Source of the DNA: Tolypeutes matacus
Taxonomy: Eukaryota; Chordata; Mammalia; Cingulata; Chlamyphoridae
NCBI GenBank assembly: GCA_026826555.1
Contig: JAKSZT010054396.1
Location: 15,512,569 to 15,576,568 of the forward strand
Direction of reading: 5' to 3'
Length of the DNA stretch: 64,000 nucleotides
Numbering within the stretch: the first letter of the stretch is position 1; each line of letters starts with the position of its first letter. Both the position numbers and the translations under genes were made by a program. Of this stretch, positions 22,990 through 33,754 are shown piece by piece. The notes beneath the pieces were generated by a model that was given only the letters and a program-made list of their open reading frames with translations, did no database searches and was not told the origin of the DNA.

Positions 22990-23400
22990 AATGTAGACAG
23001 CCTGCCTTTGGGGGCCCAGAAGAGTGATACCTCCCTGAAAGTGCTCTGAGGGGTAGGGGTGAGGGGAGGTCTGTGCCATGGCTTGGGGCACTGCTTGGCT
23101 TGTTTTCCTCTCTAGTGATGGGATCTCCCACTCTCTGACAGGAAGGCTGGAGATGAGTTTGTCAGGTGGGCAAGTTGGAGAAAGGCATTTAGGAAGAGGG
23201 ACCTTTGTAAATCCAAGGCAGGGAGGTGTGAAGCACAATGACCCTTAATAGCTCCGTGGTCCACTGGAGGCTTTAAAGCAGAGGTGGGCACCAGGAGGCA
23301 GCCTACCTGTGAGAGTACTGGGCCCATGATAAGGGGCTCAGTGCAGGGTGAGCCAGTCCCAGGCTAGGAGCAATCAGGGCCCTGGGTGAGGCGCTTAGAA
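22990..23400. other. Unique intergenic DNA
   Basis: No exon, recent repeat or regulatory motif strong enough to name. Confidence 0.5.
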
Positions 23401-23410
23401 AGTTAACCTG

Positions 23411-23925
23411 CGGGAAGCAGATGTAGCTCAAGCAGTCAGGAGCCCACCTACCACATGGGAGGTCCCAAGTTTGGTTCTGCCTCCTAAAAAAGATGAGCAA
23501 GATGGCGAGCTGACATGATGGGCTGGTGCGACAAGCTGACGCAACAAGATGATGCAATGAAGAGGCCCAACAAGGAAACACAGTAAGAGATACAACAAGC
23601 AGGGGCAGAGGTTGCTCAAACGATTGGGCACCTGTCTCCCACATGGGAGGTCCCAGCTTCAATTCCTGGTTCCTCTGAAAAAAAAAAACACGAGCAGACA
23701 CAGAGAACACACAACAAACAGATATGGCAAACAATGAGAGGGCGGGAATAAATAAATAAAATCTTTTTTAAAAGCAGTAGTGCAGGGGCGGGGAATAAAT
23801 AAATAAACAAATCTTTAAAAAAAAAAAAAAAAAAAAGCATAGTGTGGACAGAAAAGTACAAAAGTTCCAAAAAGTAAAGCCAAGATCACAGAAGACAAAA
23901 TATGATTTAAAAAAAAAAAAAAAAA
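23411..23925 (+). mobile_element. Composite two-headed SINE with extra 3' segment
   Basis: Two tRNA-like heads (about 23412-23490 and 23602-23680), each followed by a body. The repeated tail word 'aataaataaa' occurs twice and an A-run ends near 23836. A further ~75 bases of non-SINE sequence and a second A-run then reach 23925. The flanks 'agttaacctg' and 'agctaacctg' are a near-perfect TSD around the entire complex. Confidence 0.75.
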
Positions 23926-24254
23926 AAGCTAACCTGTGACCTGACCGACTACAGTCCCTTCTACTCCTCAAAAAGCATTCACCTCTGGGGGGTGAGGGGA
24001 TCCCCTCTAAGCCCCGCTGTCCGCTGTCCCCCATTTGTCCCCTGTGCCTCAGTGCTCCCTCCTCAGCTCCAGCTGGGATCTGCATCTGAGGGTGATCAGC
24101 AATTGACAAGTCCGTCTCCCCCTAGAATGAGGTGCAGCCCTTGGTGGAAGGAGACAGGTTTAGATGCCTTCATGTCTCCACAGCCCTCAGCATGCTGGTC
24201 TCACAGAGCAGACAGCTCATAAAATGTGTGATAATTGAAACAGCACAGTCAGTG

Positions 24255-24560
24255 ACAGTCCTCCGACAGGTAGGGAATAATCATTCCCATTTTTTTTTTT
24301 TTTTTTTAAAGATTTTATTTATTTATTCATTTATCCCCCCCTTGCTGCTTGTGCTCGCTGGGTCAGCTAACCACGCCGTGCAGGCGGGCCTGCCCTCACC
24401 AGGAGGCCCCGGGAACCGAACCCGGGGCCTCCCATATGGTAAACGGGAGCCCTACTGATTGAGCCACAGCCGCTTCCCAATCATTCCCATTTTACAGAGG
24501 AGGCGGTTGAACCCAGGAGAGTGAGTCAGGGGCAGAGCTGAGACTAGAACCCTGTATCCT
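24255..24560 (-). repeat. MIR relic split by a DAS SINE
   Basis: Antisense MIR: 'cccattttacagaggagg' and 'ggggcagagctgagactaga' after the insertion. Confidence 0.75.
24293..24478 (-). mobile_element. DAS-type SINE inside a MIR
   Basis: TSD 'aatcattcccattt' lies at 24279-24292 and 24479-24492. Antisense; common type. Confidence 0.96.
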
Positions 24561-24771
24561 TTCATGGCCTTCACTGAGCTGTCCAAGGGAACTGGGAGAC
24601 TGGGATGGTGGGACAGTGGGGTGGCCAGGGGAGGGCTTAGACTAGGCAGGACCCCAGCCTTCCTGATGCCCCGGTATACTTTGCTGTCCCCCACTGGGCC
24701 AAGGGTCACACTCAGAACCCTAATCCCAGGCAGCCAGGCCCTCCCATGCCCCTAGCGCCACACACTATAGA

Positions 24772-24791
24772 CCACCAGATGGCGCCAGAGG
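24772..24791 (+). promoter_or_regulatory. Strong CTCF-like binding site
   Basis: CCACCAGATGGCGCC (24772-24786) followed by AGAGGG fits the core CTCF consensus very well, in otherwise unique DNA between PIF1 and RBPMS2. Occupancy is inferred from the motif only. Confidence 0.6.
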
Positions 24792-24929
24792 GCCATTCCA
24801 GCTCTTCCAGGGCTCTCGCTGCCCTTTGCCTCCCAGTCTCAGACACATCTGGAGCTGGAGGCTGCTTGGTAAAGGGTGGGGGGAGCTCTTTTGTTAAGAA
24901 GCTTCCACGGGGTGTCTGCTGAGTGCCTT

Positions 24930-25115
24930 ATGATTTGTCATGGGCAATCATTAGCCCACTGGTTGTTTTTCACAATAACCCTGAGAGGAAGGTGGGGCCA
25001 TTGACCCCATTTTCTGCAGGGAGAAACCTCACCTCTGAGAGGCTCTGTGTCTTGGCCAAGGCTACACTGTGCGCTGAGCCTGGAACCCTAGTCACAGATG
25101 CATGGTCCTGGAGCT
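24930..25115 (-). repeat. MIR relic
   Basis: Antisense MIR: 'cacaataaccctgagagga', 'ccccattttctgcaggga', 'ttggccaaggctacac'. Confidence 0.75.
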
Positions 25116-25149
25116 TTTGGAAATTCAGCAGAGGGCCCTGAAGCTGGAC

Positions 25150-25325
25150 TCCTGAGTTTAATAGCGGCCTCACTGCTTTCCAACTCTTTGACCTCGGACA
25201 TATTGCCTAAATCCTCTGAATCCAGGTTTCATGATTAGTAAAATGGAGATAATAGCTGATTAATGGAGTAAGGGCAAGTAAAGAGCTGGGGTGGGGCCAG
25301 GCATCAGGTAAACGCTCAAGGTTAG
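25150..25325 (+). repeat. MIR relic
   Basis: Sense MIR with 'cctgagtttaatagcggc', 'tgacctcggacatattgcc', 'gtaaaatggagataatagc' and 'caggcatcaggtaaacgctc'. Confidence 0.75.
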
Positions 25326-25329
25326 CGCT

Positions 25330-26980
25330 CATTTGCCTTTATCGCTATCACTTGAAGCGGCCCTCCCTCCCCCCGCCCCTCCCCCTCAGCATTTGAGTGG
25401 CCTCTGGGGAATAACAAAAGAGCATTAACAGAGGCCTGGGGTAAAGAATGCAATCTTTCATAAAGTCTCCCTCCCCATCTTCCCTTCTGGGGGACCCGGG
25501 CTGTGCCCACCCACCATGGGGGCTCGACAGCATGGGCTCCCAGCCCCGGTCAGTCAGTGCGGTTGTCACCACCGTGCCTCTGCTTCCCACAGCCCTCATC
25601 ACAGGCCCCTGAAAACTCTGTGGTGGGATCATCAGGCCTGGCTATAGAGGAGAGGGGTTCAGTGGAGGTGGCCAGTGGCCCAGGTCGCACAGCTGTAAAT
25701 GGCAGTGGCTGGGGGGACACCCCGGGGTCTGAGGCCTCACCTCAGTGTTCAGGGCCTTCAAAAAAAGGAACCAGCACGGGAGCTTCCTTGCCCCCTGGCT
25801 TTGTCCCTGAAACCCACTCCATTTCTTTAAGATTCCAAGAGCATCACCTGCTGAGACATAAATTGCCCAGATGGAAGGGGAGGGGCTTGGAAGGAAAGCT
25901 TGAATAAGGAAGTGGAACCCCAGGTGTCAGATAGGCCCTGCGAGGAGGGGGGTGATACTCTGCCCCTTGGTTCTAGCTCCCTCCTTCAGTAGTTCAGCTC
26001 TCCGGTTGTCTGGGCCTCCAGGCAGATGCCCACCCCAGGGGTGCCCCTTCACTTCCCTCCCGGCCACTGGTGTTGGGTTCAGTAAGCAGAGCTCCAGGCA
26101 GTCTGGGAAGGTGCAGACTGAGGAGGGCGTCCAGTTACAAGCTGGGGCTGAGGGGGCCGGCAGGGGGCAACCCGGGGGCAGGAGCCAATGGTCTGGGAAC
26201 TGATTGTGGGGGCAACTGTCAAGGGGGTACCATCTTCTGGGCTCTTTGCTTCCCTGGGGTACCCTGAAATCACGACCACCCTGCCTGGCTCCCAAGGGCT
26301 GTAGAAGAAAGACCATCGCATCTGGCCTCAGTTGCCTCATCTTCAGACTGGGGGTAAGGTGGGCATAGCCCCTGCTGGACCGACCTCCCAATGGGTGTCA
26401 GGATCCACCACGGCCTGGGACCGTGCTGGTAAACTGTGAAGGGCCATGCACGTCCAGCTCCTCTCCTTTCTCCTTGCCTCGCAGGGCAGCCTCCGCCTCC
26501 ACCCCTCACCCCGTTGGGCCCTAGCACAGCACTCCATGCCTTTTAAGGCAAATCTCCTCATCTCCTTTTAAATAACACTCGCTCCTTGTTGTGGAGAAGG
26601 CAAGCAGGCCTGAGCTTAGGGAAAGGGCAGGGGAGACCAAAGCATCCCAGCAGAGGGTGGTGGAGAAGGATGGGATAAGGATGGGGCAGTAGGCTCTTGC
26701 CCCACCCCAACGTGAGCCTTGAGAGGATCCTTGTATCACTACCCCTGGCCTCCCTTTCAGTCCCTTCACTGCTCAGGATTGGCTCACACCCATAGAGGGG
26801 CTGGGGCACTACCAGAATGCTGTGCAGCCCCTTGGGGAGGGAGGTGGGAGGATGTGGGGTAATGCCAGACTGGGGACATGGGGGGCAGTATGCTAGTGTG
26901 ACTAGCAAGGGGAATGGGAGGGTCTGGGGTAGTCTAACCCCCAGGCCAACCCACTGCAAAAGATAAAACACAGCTGCTAT
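25330..26980. other. Unique intergenic DNA between PIF1 and RBPMS2
   Basis: 1.65 kb without a recognised recent insertion. The A/T-rich word 'aataacaaaagagcattaac' near 25413 and an E-box region near 25845-25870 look like possible conserved non-coding elements, but this needs alignment to other mammals. Confidence 0.4.
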
Positions 26981-26984
26981 CTGG

Positions 26985-27095
26985 TTCTGGAACCCGAGGC
27001 TCATAGAGGCCTAGGGACCTGCCCAGGGGCTACACAGCTGGTGAGTGGAAAGATCTGAAATCTAGTCCTGGCTACCTCCAAACTGAATGCTTTCT
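26985..27095 (-). repeat. MIR relic
   Basis: Antisense MIR core 'gacctgcccaggggctacac', 'agctggtgagtgg' and 'tctagtcctggct'. Confidence 0.7.
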
Positions 27096-27099
27096 CCCC

Positions 27100-28035
27100 T
27101 TCCCTGCCAGGTCTCCTTGTGCCTGAGGCTGTATGTGACCCAAGACAGTGACCCTTATCAGGGACCAGGCATCAGTCAAAGATCCCTGCACACACCCTTC
27201 CTCTGTGTGCACAGCTCCCAGGCAGGGTGTCCCTGACCTCCCTCCTCTTTTTTCCAGGCCCACCAGACCACCCCTCCCCATCTCCTGGGTCCCCAGCCCA
27301 GGCCTGCCTCCCAGGACAGCTCACCTTGACTTGGTTCATGAGCCCAGAAACTTGTCCCACACCTCTCCAAAGGAGCCAGGCCTTGGGGCACCATCCCACT
27401 GACAGTATCTACAATTGGGGGCCCTTCCCGGCAGCTCAGTTTGCAACCTTAAGGCCCAAGGTCCTTCCTTTCCTGCTTCCTTCTTTGCCCCCTTCCCCTC
27501 TTCTCAGTCTTTCTCCCAGGTGGGCCCCCCTTCCAGGTGCCCCCCTTCCTGGCCTCCATCCCAGCATTGCTAATCCCTCTGTGGTCCTCACATGACTGAG
27601 AACCTCTCCAGGGTTCAAAAAGAGACGTCAGAGATCCTTTACAGATCATGTTGCCTCCTCGGGACCAAGCGCTCACTCCTCAGGCATGTGAGCCCCAGCC
27701 GGCCCCACCCCCATGCTAGGCTGGCCTGGGAGGTGGGGGGCCAGAGTGAGGAAGTAGTCCTGCTTGGCCTTGCTTTCCTCTAATTCTGAGAACCTGCCAG
27801 GCCGGCCCCTCCTGGCACAGTTCCCCCACTCCCTAGCCTGCTGGAGGGTCCAGGAAAACCTGTGGGGCAGTCCCACCCACTTGCCTCACTGCCCAGCTTC
27901 TCATCCTGGTACCCCTTACCTACTAGAACCAGTGCTCATCTCTGGTAGGGGCATCTTGAGACCCCTCCCTCCCATCCCAAAACAGCCCCCGAGGGGTTAG
28001 AGGCTGAGGTCCCAGGGGCAGGCTTAGAGCTGAAA
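27100..28035. other. Unique GC-rich intergenic DNA
   Basis: Pyrimidine-rich stretches and several short open frames without family resemblance or convincing splice pairs. Nothing is supported. Confidence 0.45.
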
Positions 28036-28039
28036 AGGG

Positions 28040-28110
28040 CCATAGCTGGTCCAATGGCCTCATTTCACAGATAAGCAAACTGTGTCCAGGGAATGGGAGG
28101 GATGGCCCCT
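28040..28110 (-). repeat. MIR fragment
   Basis: Short antisense MIR piece around 'ctcatttcacagataagcaa'. Confidence 0.6.
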
Positions 28111-28339
28111 AAGATCCCCTGCCCTCCCATCCCTGTGAAACAAAAGCTGAAAAGCTGAGCTGGGTTCAGAATACTGCACCTCTGACTGGAACCCTGATAA
28201 CCTCAAGTAAGGGCTTGTTCCCAGGGGGTGGGTTTTGGGGAGTGGTACAGGAGGAAATGCAGCCCCTTTCACTGCCCCTCTATTAGTGGGGGGTAGGGAG
28301 TGAGCTCAGTGTGTGTGTGTCCTTGAGCTTTTCAGGATC

Positions 28340-28440
28340 TTTCTAGCCTGGATTTATATTAACCTTTAGGCTTCAGTTTCCTCTAGTAAAATGGGTAGGT
28401 GGATAGATGAACTTTGGGGTCCCTTCCAGACCAGACCTCC
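28340..28440 (+). repeat. MIR fragment
   Basis: Sense MIR piece with 'cttcagtttcctctagtaaa'. Confidence 0.55.
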
Positions 28441-28564
28441 TGCATCCCCATCAACCTAGCCCTGACCCCCAAGCCTGTTTCCAGGCTCCTAGCCTGACCC
28501 ATAGCCCATGAGATTGCTCCAGCAGCCTCTGCATGGTCTCTGGCCTCCACTCTCTTCCCTTCGG

Positions 28565-28665
28565 GTAAACTGCCTTAAACCTTTCATGGCTCCCCACTGC
28601 CTCCTGCAGAATGACCCACCTCATCACCTGGCATTTAGCACATTCTACCTGCAGTTGTGGACCCC
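28565..28665 (+). repeat. LINE-2 internal fragment
   Basis: 'cctttcatggctccccactg' followed by 'aatgacccacctcatcacc' resembles the L2 region that precedes its 3' end. Confidence 0.5.
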
Positions 28666-28974
28666 TAGCAAGGCCCTTAATCATAGCTTCTTCATCTGCC
28701 AAGTGGTGCTAACAACCCTTCATTAAGAGGGCTGTGGTGTGGACTCACAGTGGGGTACTCGCAAGGAGCCTTAGAAATGCTGGATGGCTTGACCAGCGCT
28801 CCCAGCTTCTCTGCACTGAAGAGCCACCCATCCCACCCCCACTCTCCTTCATCCAAGTTAGCTAGGTCCTCCAAGGCTGTTTCAAGTCCAGTCCCTCCCA
28901 GGGAGGCCAGTCCCCTGCATGGGCCCACAGGCAGCAACCTCTTCTACCTCGCTGCTCCTACTTGTTGTCTGCTC

Positions 28975-29062
28975 GTCTTTTTTAGGAGGCACCAGGAACC
29001 GAACCCGGGACCCTCCCAAGTGGGAGGTGGGTGCCCTACTGCTTGAGCCACATCTGCTCCCC
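28975..29062 (-). mobile_element. Short tRNA-like SINE monomer, antisense
   Basis: 'caggaaccgaacccgggacc' is the reverse complement of the B-box region and 'cttgagccacatctg' that of the A-box head. Its tail is short and no TSD is obvious. Confidence 0.75.
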
Positions 29063-29064
29063 CT

Positions 29065-29430
29065 CGGGGCTCCCATAGAGCCGGACTCCCATTCCCCTGC
29101 CACTATCTTCAGTTCCTACATCCTGTGGGAAGCATATAACTGGGGGCTCCTAGAGAACTAGGTGGCAAGACACATGCCGAGGGAGTGGCTGGGTCTATGG
29201 GCTCTTCCCCACTCCCCTTTCCTTCTCCCTAGGGCTGTGATGGGATTATCTTTGACCTTCACACCTCACTGCCAAGTCTAAAAAACTTCAGGGCAGATCC
29301 TCAACTGGAAGTTTTAAACCCTGCCTTGACCGGTCCCAATGATTAGCCAAATGGAGTCTCTGGAAAACTTCCCTAAGGGCCCATGAAGGAGAAGTGGCAG
29401 GAAATACAATTTATTGGCAGAGACTACTTC
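29065..29430. other. Unique intergenic DNA
   Basis: Nothing recognised. Confidence 0.45.
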
Positions 29431-29444
29431 CAAGAGAAGCTTGG

Positions 29445-29850
29445 AGTCTTCTTACTCTGGGATCTGAACACTTCCTCAATCTCTTACTAGTTGTAGGCTC
29501 TTAGGGAGGTTACTTGAGACTTAGTTTCCTCATTAGTAAAATGAAATGGTAATAACTATCCGATCTCACATCCTATTATGTGAGAATTTTTTTTTTTAAA
29601 GATTTTATTTATTCATTCATTTATCCCCGCCTTGCTGCTTGTGCTCGCTGGGTCAGCTAACCACGTCGTGCGGGCGGGCTTGCCTTCACCAGGAGGCCCC
29701 AGGGAACCGAACCCGGGGCCTCCCATATGGTAAACGGGAGCCCTACTGATTGAGCCACAGCCGTTTCCCATATTATGTGAGAATTAAATGAGATGATGCA
29801 TGCCCAGTACTTAGCTCATGGCTGATACCTCATAATGCTAAAAAAATTTA
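29445..29850 (+). repeat. MIR relic split by a DAS SINE
   Basis: Sense MIR: 'cttagtttcctcattagta', 'aaatggtaataactatcc', resuming after the insert with 'gagaattaaatgagatgatg'. Confidence 0.8.
29589..29770 (-). mobile_element. DAS-type SINE inside a MIR
   Basis: Perfect 15-base TSD 'tattatgtgagaatt' at 29574-29588 and 29771-29785. Confidence 0.96.
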
Positions 29851-30157
29851 AAAAGACGTAGAGATAGCCTTCATTGAAGACAGACAGATAAAGATGCCCA
29901 GCTGAGGAGCAGTTTTCTAGAAGTAGGCAGATACCAAGGCATAGGCTCCTTAGCCAGAGGGAGGCAGGGGGTTAGTAGGCAGAATAAAAACAAAGTCCCA
30001 GGCTTGGTACTTAAGGAGTCTACATGCATTATTTCATCAAACCTCAGTCTCTTCCTCTGTCAAATATAGGAGTTTGGTACAACATATACAAAAATGAACT
30101 CAAAATGGATCAAAGACCTAAATGTAAAATCTGAAACTATGAAACTCTTAGGAGAGA

Positions 30158-30334
30158 GAGTGGATGTGGCTCAAGCAATTGGGCACCTACCTCCCACATG
30201 GGAGGGTCCCGGGTTTGGTTCCTAGTGCCTCTTCAAGAAGATGAGCAGACACAATGAGCAGACACAGCAAACAGACAGTGAGCAGACAGATGAGGGATCC
30301 ATCTCAGGGAGTGGGGGGGGACCTGATCTGTAAA

Positions 30335-30372
<38 letters not shown>

Positions 30373-30573
30373 TTTTATTTATTTATTCATTTATCCCCCC
30401 CTTGCTGCTTGTGCTCGCTGGGCCAGCCAACCACGCCATGCGGGCGGGCCCGCCCTCACCAGGAGGCCCCGGGAACCGAACCCAGGGCCTCCCATATGGT
30501 AAACGGGAGCCCCACTGATTGAGCCACAGCCGCCTCCCTGTAAAAAAATTAAATGAAATTAAATTAACCATTA
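30158..30573 (+). mobile_element. Older tRNA-derived SINE containing a younger one
   Basis: Head 'ggatgtggctcaagcaattg' and a body with repeated 'gagcagaca'. TSD 'aaactcttaggag' lies at 30145-30157 and again at about 30575-30587. A DAS SINE sits in its tail region. Confidence 0.85.
30341..30537 (-). mobile_element. DAS-type SINE nested in an older SINE
   Basis: TSD 'ctgtaaaaaaatt' at 30328-30340 and 30538-30550. Antisense with a long T-run. Confidence 0.95.
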
Positions 30574-30868
30574 AAAACTCTTAGGAGAAAACATAGGCAT
30601 AAATATTCATGGCCTTGGATTTGGTGATGGATTCTTAGATATGACCCAAATGCACAAGCAACAAAAAAAGAGACAAACTGGACTTCATAAAAATTAAAAA
30701 ACCTTTGTGCATCAAATAACACAATAAAGAACATAAATAGATGACCCACAGAATAGAAAAATATTTGCAAATCATATATCTTACATGGGTCTAGTATATA
30801 GAATATACAAAGAATGCTTACAACTCAGCAATAAAAAGACAAACAACCCAATTAAAAAGTGGGCCAAG

Positions 30869-31343
30869 CAAAGATGTACTATGCTGATAGTGGGGAATAT
30901 GGAAAAAGTGTGCCAAATGTACACTATGAACTATAGTTGGTGGTAATAGTCTGATGATATTATCTCATAATCTAACAAATATTCCACCACGGTGTGGTGT
31001 GTTAGTGAAGGGGTGTTGTATGGGAATTCTACACATGCATGATTGTTTTGTAAGTTCACAACCTCTGTAATAATAAATATATTTTTTAAAAATAGGGTGG
31101 GTTGGGGGAAAAATATACCAACTGTAAAATAGGAATTATAGTTAGTAGTAATATTTTGATGATGTTCTTGCATAGTTTGTAACAAATGTTTCACAACAAT
31201 TCTAGGTGTTGGTGGAAGAGTGATGTATGAGACCCCTATATAATGTTATATGTTTCTTTTGTAAGTTCACAACTTTTACTATACATTTATTGTTTATGTA
31301 TGATCATGTATAAATGGTATACATCAATAAAAAAATATTTTAA
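30869..31343 (+). mobile_element. Tandem dimer of an L1-tail-like retroposon
   Basis: Two related ~230-base modules (about 30869-31092 and 31093-31343) share 'tatagtt(g/a)gt(g/a)gtaat', 'tttgtaagttcacaac' and terminal A/T-rich ends. TSD 'aaaaagtgggccaag' (30854-30868 and 31344-31358) brackets the pair, so they moved as one unit. Confidence 0.75.
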
Positions 31344-31690
31344 AAAAAAGTGGGCCAAGGATTTATTTATTTTTTTTTAGCAACCAATGACATTTATTTT
31401 ATTTTAATTTCATTAAACATGAACTTACAATTTTCATCACCTTAAAGATTTAATACATATAATGTTAATTTATTTAATTGGTATCCTATAAACCTAGGGA
31501 GATTACATTCAAGCTAAATAAAATTGAAACCATTAAAGTTTATGCAAAGAATGTTCTTTTTCCTTCCTTTACAGGAGGCTAAAATCTCTTTTCTTTAATA
31601 AAACTCTAAAACTGTGAATAATCTTAAAACCATACTGACTACAGGTTCTGTAATATATTATAATTGTTTAATTTGCTTTAATTTTAATTT

Positions 31691-31870
31691 TTTTTTTTTT
31701 TTAAAGATTTTATTTATTTATTCACCCATCCCCCCCCTGCTTGTGCTCACTGGGTCAGCTAACCACGCTGCGTGGGCAGGCCTGCCCTCAGCAGGAGGCC
31801 CCGGGAACCGAACCCAGGGCCTCCCATATGGTAAACGGGAGCCCTACTGATTGAGCCACAGCCGCTTCCC
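31691..31870 (-). mobile_element. DAS-type SINE inside the retrocopy
   Basis: TSD 'ttaattttaattt' on both sides (ends 31690; 31871-31883). Confidence 0.94.
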
Positions 31871-32332
31871 TTAATTTTAATTTAGAAAAGCTCTTTCCAT
31901 AGCTTTCAAGGCCCTTTCCTTTACTTACTGAAATTTGGTAATAGGATTATTAACCATCCTTATTTTAAGGCTGTTAAAAGGTTTAAATTGGGGAATTACA
32001 ATACAAACTGATTCTTAATTCTCCAGCCTAGAAGATAGAATTTTATTTTGCCACACCTAGCCCCTCCTTCATAGCTCCTGCAAAGAGAAGGTCCTCAGGG
32101 CTAGGTAAGTCAAAGAGCTTAGGAAAATCTTTTTCCATTTCCCAATAGTTTCTATATTCAGATTTCTATATGACCTTTCCATCTGCTAGCCTAATTTGGG
32201 CTCCAGGAATATTCATTCACATATATAACTGCATATTTAATTTTAACAATTTGAATAGAGCTCTTTTAAGAATTTTCATTTGTTAATTTGATATTACCAT
32301 CTTAATGTATGAACAAATAGGCAGACAAATAG

Positions 32333-32674
32333 TTATAAACAAACACACAACTCACTAATTTTACTTATAATTTTCATTCTCTTAGAAAATAAGTTTAACT
32401 GTAAGATAACCTTTAAAAGATATCTTTGAAGGCTATTTCTAATTTCTCCAATTTGCACTGTGTCCATGCAGTTTTGCACAAGAATTTCATTCCTTTTAAT
32501 TATTGGCTTATAACCAAATTGTTCCCAATGCTTTAAAATACAATTTACAATATTTTCCTTTACTTCAGAGCTTTGCTTATTTCCCATTTTGACTTTGGCA
32601 GACCTTGGATGAGCAACATTCCGGCATACACTCACTGAGGTCATTGAAGTCTCAGGGAAAATGGTTTCTCTCAT
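32333..32674 (-). pseudogene. Short open frame with retroviral gag (matrix)-like start
   Basis: A 113-codon open frame inside the retrocopy. An internal methionine whose codon begins at about 32587 starts MGNKQSS, which fits the MGxxxS N-myristoylation consensus, and the next ~35 residues have the spacing of a gammaretrovirus-like matrix domain (a Lys/Trp-rich helix then a Cys-containing segment). Similarity decays after that, suggesting a relic. This is a pattern judgement only; a host-derived sequence is possible. Confidence 0.3.
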
Positions 32675-33328
32675 GAATTGCTGCTTTCAGGAACATCAAT
32701 ACTTGAGATGGGAGGCCCCCATCCCCAGTCTTCAGCCGCTAGACTGGAAGAGTGGACGTCCAATCCTGAGGGTCAAGAATTCCACCAGGCAGCAATCTAG
32801 TCCACACCTAGCTTAGGGAAAGACCTGTCTTTAGAATCACCTAGACGCAAAGCTCCCAGTGTCTGTCCACAGCAGAAACCTCGTGCAAGACCCTCCAGCT
32901 TTGTTCCTCCAGGAAAATCCCTAGGCAGCTGCTAAGTATGGAACTCCAAGGATTTAAATAGATGTTCCTTCAAAGATATACAAATGGCCAACAAGTAAAA
33001 AGATACTCAGCATCATTAGTCATTAGGGAAATGCAAACCAAAACCACAAAGAGATACCACTTTACACCAACTAAGATTAAAAAACAAACAAAAACCACGA
33101 GAAAATATTTTTTAAAAAACAGAAAATAACAAATGTTGGTGAGGATGTGGAGAAATTAGGGCTCTCGTGCATTGTTGGTGGGAGTAAAATGGTACAGCCA
33201 ATGTAGAAAAGCTTTGCAGATCCTCAATAAGTTAAACATTAAATTACCATATTTCTATCAATTCCTCTCCTAAGTATATACCCAAAAGAACTGAAAACAG
33301 GTGTCCAAACAAAGATGTATCCATGAAT

Positions 33329-33754
33329 TGTATTAGTCTCCTAGGTCTGCCTAACAAATTACCACAAACCAGTTGATTAAAACAACAGAAAATTATTCTC
33401 AGAATTCAGGAAGACAGAACTCTGAAAGCAAGGTGTCAACAGGGTTGGTTCCTTCTGGGGACTAAGGGATAAACCATTTTCCCTTTTAGCTCTTGGTGGT
33501 TACTAGCAATTCCTGATACTCTTTGGCTTGTAAATGCATCACTCCAAGCTCTCTCTCCATCTTTAAATTGCCTTCCCCTCTGTGTGTCCCTTTCAACAGC
33601 TTATAAGGACATTCTCATTGGATTTAGGGCCCACCCTAATCCTGTATGTTCTCACATACTATATTTGCAAAGACTCTATTTCTAAATAAGGTCATATTCT
33701 GAAGTTCCAGAGGACATGAATTTCTGGAGGATACACACTATTCAACTCACAACA
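33329..33754 (-). mobile_element. MLT1-like LTR (ERVL-MaLR)
   Basis: Antisense MaLR wording: 'aaattaccacaaacc', 'ttaaaacaacagaaaatta', 'cttataaggacattctcattg', 'ggatttagggcccaccctaa'. It starts TG and ends CA in this orientation and interrupts the old L1. Confidence 0.75.

Larger units (their letters stand above)
31366..32945 (-). mobile_element. Polyadenylated retrocopy of unidentified origin, retrovirus-like in part
   Basis: Minus-strand insertion with its A-tail at the left end (T-rich 31366-31378), an AATAAA signal (TTTATT at 31393-31398) and TSD 'ccaaggattta' at 31355-31365 and 32946-32956. These are the hallmarks of L1-mediated copying of a processed RNA. About 1.4 kb remain after subtracting the DAS SINE. 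It contains a short open frame with a gag-like start (next entry). The rest is A/T-rich and matches nothing I recognise. It may be a retroposed endogenous-retroviral transcript, or a processed copy of an unknown RNA. Confidence 0.7.
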
